A DNA stretch of 64,000 bases from JAPPOI01 sp028818055. Its GTDB lineage: Bacteria; Pseudomonadota; Alphaproteobacteria; Rhodobacterales; Rhodobacteraceae. The stretch's first letter is position 1; each line of letters opens with the position of its first letter. A program made the position numbers and the translations under genes. Below, piece after piece: positions 9,133 to 16,083 of the stretch. The notes under the pieces were generated by a model that saw only the letters and a list, made by a program, of their open reading frames with translations, ran no database searches and had not been told where the DNA came from. The stretch lies in assembly GCA_965267405.1 (NCBI GenBank), contig OZ253954.1, forward strand, positions 2,046,001 to 2,110,000, in the 5' to 3' direction.

Positions 9133-10106
9133 GAACGCTTTTGCGATGGATTGCCAGGATTGTCGTTGTCCTGTTGGTTTTGATTGTTGGACTTTGGGCG
9201 TTCGGGCCAAGAGAGCCAGTTGATCTGGCCGCGAAGTTTTCCGCAGACGGGATCGGAAGCGACCCGGATCAATACTTGGCAGAAAGAGAGGCGCAATTTG
9301 ATGACATCACTCCTGGCGGTGAGAAACGTATCATTTGGTCTGATGAGCCTGGTCAGCGAACATCTCAGGTTATCGTCTACCTTCACGGCTTTTCAGCCAC
9401 GTCGGAAGAAATCCGTCCTGTTCCAGATGAAGTTGCCACGAAATTGGGTGCCAATCTCTATTTTGCACGCCTGAAAGGCCACGCTCGGTCGGGTGACGCG
9501 TTGGCGACCGCCACCGTTGCGGACTGGGCACGAGACTATGATGAAGCATTGGCGGTGGCTGCCGCGATCGGCGACGAGATCATCATTCTATCAACGTCCA
9601 CCGGCGCAACCCTTGCAGCGGCGATGTTGGCGGAAGGTCGGGGCGACAATGTTAAGGGTGTCGCGATGATCTCGCCCAACTTTCGGGTGGCGAACCCTGC
9701 CGCGGCAGTTTTGACATTTCCGGCGGCCAGGACATGGGTGCCCGCACTTTTTGGCGCTGACAGGTCGTTCGAACCCATGAATGAAGGACACGCCAAATGG
9801 TGGACAACGGCTTATCCATCAACGGCTCTCTTCCCGATGGCGGCCATAGTGAAACATGCATTCGAAGCCGATTATGCAAGCGTCGGCACACCTGCATTGT
9901 TCCTGTTCGCTGACAGCGATCAAGTCGTCGACCATCGCGCCACGCGTGAGGTTGCCTCGAAATGGGGTGGCGAGGTGACGATTGAGACGGTCGTTCCGGG
10001 AGCCGGTGACGACCCACTGCATCACGTCATCTCGGGTGACATCTTAAGCCCAGGAATGAACGACAAGACTGTCGACATTCTGCTGAATTGGATCGAAGGA
10101 CTCTAA
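9129..10106 (+). CDS. Membrane-anchored alpha/beta hydrolase (serine aminopeptidase S33-like)
   Basis: A 325-residue protein with an N-terminal membrane helix (about 6-25), then a hydrolase domain. HGFSATSEEIRPV gives the oxyanion segment, LFADSDQVVD the acid, and DDPLHHVISGD the base. The nucleophile elbow reads STSTG, so the first Gly of GxSxG is Ser. The start at 9129 overlaps the stop of the preceding hydrolase (ATGA), which supports it over upstream in-frame starts. Its 3' end overlaps the convergent regulator by 4 bases. The helix suggests a periplasmic or membrane-facing lipase/esterase role. Confidence 0.8.
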   Translation: MRTLLRWIARIVVVLLVLIVGLWAFGPREPVDLAAKFSADGIGSDPDQYLAEREAQFDDITPGGEKRIIWSDEPGQRTSQVIVYLHGFSATSEEIRPVPDEVATKLGANLYFARLKGHARSGDALATATVADWARDYDEALAVAAAIGDEIIILSTSTGATLAAAMLAEGRGDNVKGVAMISPNFRVANPAAAVLTFPAARTWVPALFGADRSFEPMNEGHAKWWTTAYPSTALFPMAAIVKHAFEADYASVGTPALFLFADSDQVVDHRATREVASKWGGEVTIETVVPGAGDDPLHHVISGDILSPGMNDKTVDILLNWIEGL

Positions 10107-11497
10107 GTCGCGACTTCGTACGGAAGAGTTCCGCGGCGATTGTGATCAACCGTCAACGCGCGTTCCAGCGGTGGTACCGAACGCTGGTGACATCCTTGGC
10201 GTTCGCAGATCCGACATGATATTCCGATAGGCTCGAACGCAGAGGCATCACTCAAATCCAGCCCGTCGGAGTAGACAAACTGATCGGCGTGGCTGATCTC
10301 GCAGCCAAGCCCGATGGCGTACCGCCTGACGGGTGCGCGATATGCACCTCCCCCTTGAGATACTTCGCGGGCTAGGCACAGATAGCGCGCGCCATCAGGC
10401 GCTTCTGCCAACTGGCGAATGAATTGGCCGGGCGTTTCAAACGCAGAATGCACGTTCCACAAAGGGCAGGCGCCGCCATATCGTGCAAACTGAAGGCGCG
10501 TCGCTGAGTGCCGCTTAGTGATTGTCCCAGCCTGATCAACCCGGACGAAAAACACTGGAACCCCTTTTTCGCCCGGTCGTTGAAGGGTCGACAGTCGGTG
10601 CGTTACTTGTTCAAGGCTGGCCCCGAATTTGCGCGCCAGTACTTCAAGGTCATGTCGGGCGTCGCGAGCAGCCGCGATGAAGCTCGCATATGGCATCTGT
10701 GCGGCTCCAGCGAAGTAGTTCGCCATACCGATCTTTGCGATGGCGCGGGCGTCGTGGCTTTTGAAGCGTGCAAGATCAAGCGTCGCGTCCAGAAGTTCAT
10801 TGTGTGCCAGAAGGGCAATCTGATGAAGCGTCTGAAATCGTCGGGTCGACAGCGGCGCGTCGGCAGACAAGGTCAAAGTCGCGGTTGCCGGGTCATAGTG
10901 GCGAACGGATTGATCGGTCGATGAAAGGCGCAGCGTGACGCCCAATTGTTCGAGAGCCGAGTTGATGACCGCATCAATCGGACCTGCATTTGAAAATCGT
11001 TCTGCAGCCCGATCAACTGCATCGATATAGTTGTCGCAATAGTGGAAAAAATCGCGCACCTCCTCCCAAGGAGACGCGCCGGGGTGAATGTCGCTTTGGC
11101 CGAGTGCCTCGTCCAGCGAGGCCAAGCGTTCATTGGATTGACTGTAGGCCTGGTGAAGCGCCAGGAATGCATGCGCAAACCCGGGAGCGTTTGATGCAAT
11201 TAACCGCAAGTCCGCGAGCGGCGGGGTGGTGTCCTCAAAAACTGGATCAGCAAATGCTTCGCGAAGGTCGCTCACCATGCGTTCACCATCGCCGACAGCC
11301 AGCTCGTTCACATCGAAACCAAACTCCTGAACCAGCGCCAGAATGACCGCAGAACTGACTGGCCGGTTGTTGTTCTCCATTTGGTTCAGGTAGGGCAGGG
11401 AAATGCCAAGCCGCTCAGCAAACGCCCTTTGGGTCAGTCCTTGTCGCATACGGACTTCCCTAAGTTTCGCACCAGCATATAGCTTTTGGGTTGGCAT
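10103..11497 (-). CDS. pccR: Short-chain acyl-CoA responsive regulator, PccR/RamB (ScfR) type
   Basis: A 464-residue XRE-family regulator. Residues about 10-65 form the HTH (LTQRAFAERLGISLPYLNQMEN). The middle is an IrrE/ImmA-like domain in which the peptidase HExxH is degenerate (HQIALLAHNE), as expected for a sensor rather than a protease. The end is a DUF2083 domain with a Cys cluster (CRICERQGC). This matches the ScfR group; in Rhodobacter sphaeroides PccR controls propionyl-CoA carboxylase genes. pccB, pccA and the mutase lie within 9 kb, and TTTGCAA-type repeats occur before both this gene and pccB. Confidence 0.88.
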   Translation of the reverse strand: MPTQKLYAGAKLREVRMRQGLTQRAFAERLGISLPYLNQMENNNRPVSSAVILALVQEFGFDVNELAVGDGERMVSDLREAFADPVFEDTTPPLADLRLIASNAPGFAHAFLALHQAYSQSNERLASLDEALGQSDIHPGASPWEEVRDFFHYCDNYIDAVDRAAERFSNAGPIDAVINSALEQLGVTLRLSSTDQSVRHYDPATATLTLSADAPLSTRRFQTLHQIALLAHNELLDATLDLARFKSHDARAIAKIGMANYFAGAAQMPYASFIAAARDARHDLEVLARKFGASLEQVTHRLSTLQRPGEKGVPVFFVRVDQAGTITKRHSATRLQFARYGGACPLWNVHSAFETPGQFIRQLAEAPDGARYLCLAREVSQGGGAYRAPVRRYAIGLGCEISHADQFVYSDGLDLSDASAFEPIGISCRICERQGCHQRSVPPLERALTVDHNRRGTLPYEVAT

Positions 11498-11498
11498 G

Positions 11499-11527
11499 TT
11501 TGCAGACCTTCATTTGCAGATTTGCAA
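11499..11527. promoter_or_regulatory. Candidate PccR autoregulatory operator
   Basis: Three TTTGCA-core repeats sit just upstream of the regulator's ATG: TTTGCAG at 11499-11505, TTTGCAG at 11513-11519 and TTTGCAA at 11521-11527. The same core recurs before pccB. The position almost on the start codon would let bound regulator block its own transcription or initiation. Binding is inferred. Confidence 0.65.
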
Positions 11528-11561
11528 TCAACCTGCACAGAACCTGCGGCCTAATCAAGCG

Positions 11562-12779
11562 CTAGGCGTCTGCGATCTGACGCTCCCGGATCACGACATA
11601 TAGAATTGAGATCAGGCCCAAAGCTGCGCTTCCTACCATCAGGAGAAGAAGCGGAAGGTCCGTTTGACCTAGCTCCAGAACAATTCCGGCCAAAACCGAA
11701 AAGGCAGCGCCGCCACCAACCATAATTGCTCCGCCAAGTCCCGACGCAGTGCCTGCAAGGTGCGGCCGCACCGACAACATTCCAGCACTGGCGTTCGGAA
11801 TGACCATGCCATTGCCCAGGCCGATCGATGTGCAGGCCGCAAAAAACAGAACTGCCGATCCGAAGCCGGCAAAAGTTGCCAATGCACCGGCTGCCAGCCC
11901 GACAAACGTTACAGCGGTGCCAATAATGACCATCCGGTTGACGCCGGCCCGTGTCGAAAAGCGACCTGAAATTCCGTTACCAATTGCATAGCCGATTGGT
12001 GGTGCGCCAAAGCCAACACCCGACCAAAACGAGGAAAGCCCATAGATGTCGGACGCTACTTTTGGACCGCCGCCCAAGAATGCAAAGAAAGTTCCGCTTC
12101 CGAAGGCGGCAGCAAATACATAGCCCCAGAACCGTCGTGATTTCAGCAATTCGGGATAGTCTCGCACTTGCTCCATAAAGCTGCGCGGCTCGCCTCTAAC
12201 CGTTTCGCCTTGGTCGAAAAAACAAACGACGAAAGCGCCGACGCCAGCGACGGCAAGCAAGACAAAGGTCGCCTGCCAATTGAATAACTGATCGAGAATA
12301 CCGCCGATTGTCGGTGCAACCATCGGAACCAATGCCATGCCCATCGTGACATAGCCGATCATCGATGCGCTTTCGTCTTGGTCGTAAAGATCCCGTACGA
12401 TCGCTCGCGACAACACCAGACCGACAACAACGGTCCCTTGAAGCATCCGGAATGCAAGAAATACTTCGATCGACGGTGACAAAAGGCACCCGATGCTTGC
12501 CAGAACAAAGACCGCGAGACTTCCTAATACAACTGGACGTCGCCCTAGGTGGTCACTGATTGGGCCTATGATCAGCTGCAGTACTGCAGTGCCCGCCAGA
12601 TACAAAGATACCGACAGCTGCATGATGCCGTAATCTGTATCGAAGTATGTTGTCATCGCGGGGAGCGACGGCAGGAACGCACTCATGTTCATTGCCGCCA
12701 CACCGGCCATCAAAACCAGTGTGAACAGGTGCGGAGGTGTCGCCCTGTCTAGGAAGCGTGTCGCGGTGTGTGAGGCCAT
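11562..12779 (-). CDS. Bcr/CflA-type MFS drug efflux transporter
   Basis: A 405-residue, 12-helix major facilitator protein. The LPSLPAM motif near the first helix, LGRRPVVL in the first cytoplasmic loop and the FLAFRMLQG segment are typical of the Bcr/CflA multidrug family. I chose ATG 12779; upstream in-frame extension runs through the TTTGCAA repeats and is not protein-like. It ends 64 bases before the pccR start and is divergent from pccB, so its promoter shares the operator region. Whether it exports an acid linked to propionate metabolism is open. Confidence 0.85.
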   Translation of the reverse strand: MASHTATRFLDRATPPHLFTLVLMAGVAAMNMSAFLPSLPAMTTYFDTDYGIMQLSVSLYLAGTAVLQLIIGPISDHLGRRPVVLGSLAVFVLASIGCLLSPSIEVFLAFRMLQGTVVVGLVLSRAIVRDLYDQDESASMIGYVTMGMALVPMVAPTIGGILDQLFNWQATFVLLAVAGVGAFVVCFFDQGETVRGEPRSFMEQVRDYPELLKSRRFWGYVFAAAFGSGTFFAFLGGGPKVASDIYGLSSFWSGVGFGAPPIGYAIGNGISGRFSTRAGVNRMVIIGTAVTFVGLAAGALATFAGFGSAVLFFAACTSIGLGNGMVIPNASAGMLSVRPHLAGTASGLGGAIMVGGGAAFSVLAGIVLELGQTDLPLLLLMVGSAALGLISILYVVIRERQIADA

Positions 12780-12841
12780 CTGCAAGCCGTAGTCCCGACG
12801 CGACGGGGTGTCCACTGCAATCAGATGTGCAGAAAAATGGA

Positions 12842-12905
12842 TTTGCAATTTTGCAAAATATACCATTCGCAAATTACAATATTTGCAAATATTCGGGAAT
12901 TTGCT
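12842..12905. promoter_or_regulatory. Candidate PccR operator array between the MFS gene and pccB
   Basis: In the 176-base divergent gap I see TTTGCAA (12842-12848), TTTTGCAAAA (12849-12858), TTCGCAAA (12866-12873), ATTTGCAAAT (12881-12890) and a partial AATTTGC (12898-12904). Several are palindromic. The gap is markedly AT-rich here. By analogy with PccR/RamB sites this is likely the switch for pccB and perhaps the MFS gene. Confidence 0.7.
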
Positions 12906-12955
12906 TCCCTGACTGATCACTTCACGATACCTGAAGCCCAACAGATGGAGGCCCC

Positions 12956-14488
12956 ATGTCAGATATTCTGCAAGAACTTGAAGATCGCCGGGCAAACGCC
13001 CGTGCCGGAGGCGGTGAAAAACGTGTTCAAGCGCAGCACGCCAAAGGCAAGCTGACCGCTCGTGAGCGTATCGAGCTTTTGTTGGATGACGACTCTTTTG
13101 AAGAATTCGACATGTTCGTGACCCATCGGGCGACGGATTTTGGCATGGCTGAGAGCAAACCTGCCGGCGATGGCGTTGTGACAGGTTGGGGAACGATCAA
13201 CGGTCGCAAAGTTTACGTCTTCAGTCAGGACTTCACGGTATTCGGCGGTTCGCTTTCTGAAACCCACGCTCAGAAGATTTGCAAGATCATGGATATGGCG
13301 ATGCAAAATGGTGCGCCGGTCATTGGTTTGAATGACTCAGGTGGCGCGCGCATTCAGGAAGGTGTGGCCAGCTTGGCTGGATACGCCGAAGTCTTCCAGC
13401 GCAACGTCATGGCGTCAGGTGTCGTGCCGCAGATCAGCGTTATTATGGGCCCCTGCGCTGGCGGTGCGGTTTACTCTCCGGCGATGACAGACTTCATCTT
13501 CATGGTGCAGGACAGCAGCTACATGTTCGTCACCGGGCCAGACGTGGTTAAGACCGTCACGAACGAAGTCGTCACAGCCGAGGAACTTGGTGGCGCTTCG
13601 ACACATACGAAGAAAAGCTCGGTCGCCGATGGCGCCTTCAAGGATGATGTTGAGGCCTTGGCAGAAATCCGTCGCTTGTTCGATTTCCTTCCGCTGAACA
13701 ATCGCGACAAGGCGCCTGTGCGTCCAAGTTTCGATGACTCTGAAAGGATCGAAGACAGTCTGGATACGCTGATCCCGGACAATCCAAATCAGCCTTATGA
13801 CATGAAAGAGCTGATCCTTAAAATCGCGGACGAAGGCGATTTCTACGAGATTCAGGCTGATTTTGCCGGAAACATCATCACCGGTTTCGTCCGTTTGGAG
13901 GGACAGACAGTAGGGGTTGTCGCCAACCAACCGATGGTTCTAGCCGGTGTTCTTGACATCGACTCGTCTCGCAAAGCCGCGCGCTTTGTCCGCTTCTGCG
14001 ACGCGTTTGAAATCCCGATTTTGACGCTTGTCGACGTTCCGGGTTTCCTGCCAGGGACCAGCCAGGAATATGGCGGTGTTATCAAGCACGGCGCGAAACT
14101 GTTGTTCGCTTATGGCGAAGCGACAGTTCCGAAAGTTACCGTCATTACGCGGAAAGCCTATGGTGGTGCGTACGACGTTATGTCGTCCAAACACCTTCGC
14201 GGTGACTTCAACTATGCTTGGCCCACAGCTCAGATCGCGGTGATGGGCGCAAAAGGTGCAACCGAGATACTGTATCGCTCTGAGCTGGGTGATCCTGAGA
14301 AGATTGCTGCTCGGACGGCAGAATACGAGGCAAACTTCGCCAATCCGTTCAGGGCTGCCGAGCGCGGATTTATTGACGAAGTGATCATGCCGCACTCTAC
14401 GCGCCGTCGTGTGTGTCGCGCTTTTTCCTCGCTGAAGACCAAGTCGCTTTCGAACCCATGGAAAAAGCACGACAACATCCCACTTTGA
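12956..14488 (+). CDS. pccB: Propionyl-CoA carboxylase beta chain (carboxyltransferase)
   Basis: A 510-residue carboxyltransferase subunit that moves CO2 from carboxybiotin to propionyl-CoA, giving methylmalonyl-CoA. The ECH-like N and C halves are complete: GGARIQEG, GPCAGGAVYSP and, in the C half, QEYGGVIKHGAKLLFAY. The C-terminus RRVCRAF..LSNPWKKHDNIPL is the normal family ending. A GGAGG site lies before the ATG. Its biotin partner pccA starts 1.6 kb downstream, separated by small lipoprotein genes instead of being adjacent. Probable control by the TTTGCAA array upstream. Confidence 0.96.
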   Translation: MSDILQELEDRRANARAGGGEKRVQAQHAKGKLTARERIELLLDDDSFEEFDMFVTHRATDFGMAESKPAGDGVVTGWGTINGRKVYVFSQDFTVFGGSLSETHAQKICKIMDMAMQNGAPVIGLNDSGGARIQEGVASLAGYAEVFQRNVMASGVVPQISVIMGPCAGGAVYSPAMTDFIFMVQDSSYMFVTGPDVVKTVTNEVVTAEELGGASTHTKKSSVADGAFKDDVEALAEIRRLFDFLPLNNRDKAPVRPSFDDSERIEDSLDTLIPDNPNQPYDMKELILKIADEGDFYEIQADFAGNIITGFVRLEGQTVGVVANQPMVLAGVLDIDSSRKAARFVRFCDAFEIPILTLVDVPGFLPGTSQEYGGVIKHGAKLLFAYGEATVPKVTVITRKAYGGAYDVMSSKHLRGDFNYAWPTAQIAVMGAKGATEILYRSELGDPEKIAARTAEYEANFANPFRAAERGFIDEVIMPHSTRRRVCRAFSSLKTKSLSNPWKKHDNIPL

Positions 14489-14711
14489 TGATGCATCCAA
14501 GACACACATCGCCGAGATTGCGTCGAATATCTGTTGAAGACGCCACAATCCTCGAATTCCGGGGTATTCAGCATTTATCCGCCAATTTTGCGTTTTCGCG
14601 ATTGGGTGCTAACGTTTTGTCGGATAAAGTACTTTTGGTCAGGCCCGCCGCCGTGACCCGTGTAGTGTCAAACTACGCTAATTTGACTGAGGAAGAACGA
14701 GGGAGACGAAC

Positions 14712-14834
14712 ATGTCGATCACACTCAAAACTCTTATTGCTACTAGCCTCCTTTTCGTTGTCGCGGCCTGCGCACAGCAAGAAGAGGCAATGGAAACTAT
14801 GGTTATGGAAGAAGAAACCATGGACAAGATGTAA
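14712..14834 (+). CDS. Very small acidic, Met-containing lipoprotein (copy 1)
   Basis: A 40-codon ORF behind GGGAG. Residues 1-19 form a lipoprotein signal ending in a VVAAC lipobox. The mature part is about 21 residues, strongly acidic, with five Met residues and the ending MDKM. A second copy follows 57 bases on with the same lipobox, the same CAQQEE mature start and the same ending. The paired copies and good ribosome sites argue that both are translated. Function unknown; envelope stress or metal contact are only guesses. Confidence 0.65.
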   Translation: MSITLKTLIATSLLFVVAACAQQEEAMETMVMEEETMDKM

Positions 14835-14837
14835 GAC

Positions 14838-14853
14838 ATCAGCACTAGCTGAT
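14838..14853 (+). terminator. Small hairpin between the two lipoprotein genes
   Basis: ATCAGC (14838-14843) and GCTGAT (14848-14853) pair around ACTA, followed by TGTTCTTT. The stem is only 6 bp, so this is at most a weak or partial terminator. Confidence 0.35.
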
Positions 14854-14891
14854 TGTTCTTTACATCTGAATACCCCCAAAAGGAGACAGAA

Positions 14892-15023
14892 ATGTCGAAA
14901 TCTCTTAAAGCCCTCTTGGCACTTGGCCTGTTCACTGTTGTCGCAGCATGCGCTCAGCAGGAAGAAGAGGTTATCTTTGTCGAAGAGCCGGTCATGGACG
15001 AACCGGCAATGGACAAGATGTAA
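14892..15023 (+). CDS. Very small acidic, Met-containing lipoprotein (copy 2)
   Basis: A 43-codon ORF with an AAGGAGA ribosome site. The signal ends with VVAAC and the mature peptide starts CAQQEEE, as in copy 1 just upstream; it also ends MDKM. Mature length is about 24 residues with eight acidic residues and three Met. The two genes look like a tandem duplication. A strong 12-bp stem-loop follows directly. No known family recognised; entericidin-like bacteriolytic lipoproteins are of similar size but are not acidic like this. Confidence 0.65.
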   Translation: MSKSLKALLALGLFTVVAACAQQEEEVIFVEEPVMDEPAMDKM

Positions 15024-15033
15024 GACATCTTAC

Positions 15034-15063
15034 TATCCGGACACCCTTAGCGGTGTCCGGATA
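15034..15063 (+). terminator. Stem-loop after the tandem lipoprotein genes
   Basis: TATCCGGACACC (15034-15045) pairs perfectly with GGTGTCCGGATA (15052-15063) over a 6-base loop. No clear T-run follows, so it may act as an mRNA 3'-end stabiliser or a rho-assisted terminator. Confidence 0.65.
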
Positions 15064-15070
15064 ACTCCCC

Positions 15071-15095
15071 AAGCCATCTTCCCAGGAGATGGCTT
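15071..15095 (+). promoter_or_regulatory. Hairpin burying the ribosome site of the next gene
   Basis: AAGCCATCT (15071-15079) pairs with AGATGGCTT (15087-15095), and the AGGAG at 15084-15088 lies in the loop and the start of the right arm. The right arm touches the ATG at 15096. If it forms, translation of the following gene would be reduced. Confidence 0.5.
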
Positions 15096-15455
15096 ATGCT
15101 GAAGCATCGCGGGTTTCCTGGACGTTTTCCCGGAACAGATTTCCAATTCACGATCCGCCGCGCGAATCCTCGTGGTGTGACCAAGCTTGTGCGCCGTGAA
15201 AGGCATGCAGATCGCAAGTCCGCGGATCGCAAAGCAGATGCTGCTTTTGTCGCGTGCTTGTGGGAGCACTTCGGCGACGAACCATTCGAGCGCGGCAATC
15301 TTGATGCTGGACGGTTGAGCTGGCTCTTTGGTCGCGAAGTCAAACCGGCCGAAGATCCGTTTGATCCGGAAAGCTATGAAGCACTTCTTGTCTTGGATGA
15401 ACCGCTTGCAAGAGCCAGCTTTCCCGATGCTTTCGATGGAACTTGGGTGGCATGA
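15096..15455 (+). CDS. Conserved-looking hypothetical protein between pccB and pccA
   Basis: A 119-residue soluble, basic-then-acidic protein. The first half is rich in Arg (FTIRRANPRGVTKLVRRERHAD), the second has WLFGREVKPAEDPFDPESYEALLVLDEPLA. I do not recognise a family and see no signal peptide or membrane helix. A GGAG site precedes the ATG but is placed in a hairpin. It is located in the group of small genes that splits pccB from pccA, and pccA follows about 630 bases later. Confidence 0.55.
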   Translation: MLKHRGFPGRFPGTDFQFTIRRANPRGVTKLVRRERHADRKSADRKADAAFVACLWEHFGDEPFERGNLDAGRLSWLFGREVKPAEDPFDPESYEALLVLDEPLARASFPDAFDGTWVA

Positions 15456-15777
15456 ATCCGCTTGCCACATATCGAAACGAGCGGCGGTCTGCCGGTGATG
15501 ACGCTTTGAATTCGTGGGACTTTTTCGAATCCTCGCCACGTTGCACAGTGAATTTGAAGGCGTACCCCTCCAGCAAAATTAGCGCTTTCACAACTCAAAA
15601 CCGTTACCCTTCCCCTTCCAGAGGGTCTGGCGCAAGTGTTCGCGTCAGGCCCTCTCGACTTGCGCGGCTGATTGCCGAAAACTCTTTGCACATGCAGAAA
15701 TTGCTTGCGCAAAAGCCTTCGACTGTGATGCTTGGACTTAAGGAGTGTGCAGAACACCTGGAAGGAGGCAGTAACAA
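15456..15777. other. 322-base stretch without a convincing gene
   Basis: An in-frame ORF from ATG 15452 runs through this region and on across the next lipoprotein gene in another frame, but its product looks random. I see an imperfect inverted repeat AGAGGGTCTG (15620-15629) / CAGGCCCTCT (15646-15655), which may be a terminator for the preceding gene. TTTGCA (15685-15690) and TTGCGCAAAA (15705-15714) weakly recall the PccR repeats. Probably a promoter region for the next lipoprotein. Confidence 0.4.
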
Positions 15778-15972
15778 ATGCAGAAAAAATTATCATTCCT
15801 CGCCATTGCGGCGCTTCTTGGCGTCACCGCATGTAACGAAGGCAGCGATCTGGAACGCGCCATTGTCGGTGCAGCGATCGGCTGTGCAGCTGGCGAAATC
15901 TTCGAAGATGGCGAATGCATCTCGGGCGCAGCGGTTGGAGCCGCGGCCGGCGCATTGGCAAACGACATCTAA
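15778..15972 (+). CDS. Small glycine-zipper lipoprotein
   Basis: A 64-residue protein with a lipoprotein signal (lipobox GVTAC, Cys19). The mature part has alternating small residues, AIVGAAIGCAAGEIF and ISGAAVGAAAGALAN, typical of glycine-zipper segments that insert in membranes. A GGAGG site lies before the ATG and a strong rho-independent terminator follows the stop, so it is a separate unit from pccA. Function unknown. Confidence 0.72.
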   Translation: MQKKLSFLAIAALLGVTACNEGSDLERAIVGAAIGCAAGEIFEDGECISGAAVGAAAGALANDI

Positions 15973-16010
15973 CACAATCATCGCGACCGTGACGGTCGCA
16001 TCTATTCATC

Positions 16011-16048
16011 GGGCTGTCCGACCTTTGGGTCGGGCAGCCCTTTCTTTT
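16011..16048 (+). terminator. Rho-independent terminator after the glycine-zipper lipoprotein
   Basis: GGGCTGTCCGACC (16011-16023) pairs with GGTCGGGCAGCCC (16028-16040) over TTTG, and TTTCTTTT follows. A textbook intrinsic terminator 36 bases before the pccA start, which implies that pccA has its own promoter or depends on readthrough. Confidence 0.88.
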
Positions 16049-16054
16049 GTGCGA

Positions 16055-16066
16055 CCGCAATTGCGG
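16055..16066. promoter_or_regulatory. 12-bp palindrome just before pccA
   Basis: CCGCAATTGCGG is a perfect palindrome between the terminator and the pccA start. Its GCAATTGC core recalls the TTTGCAA elements upstream of pccB, but it is not the same motif. Possible operator. Confidence 0.35.
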
Positions 16067-16083
16067 CCGTTGGGGGACAGTTC

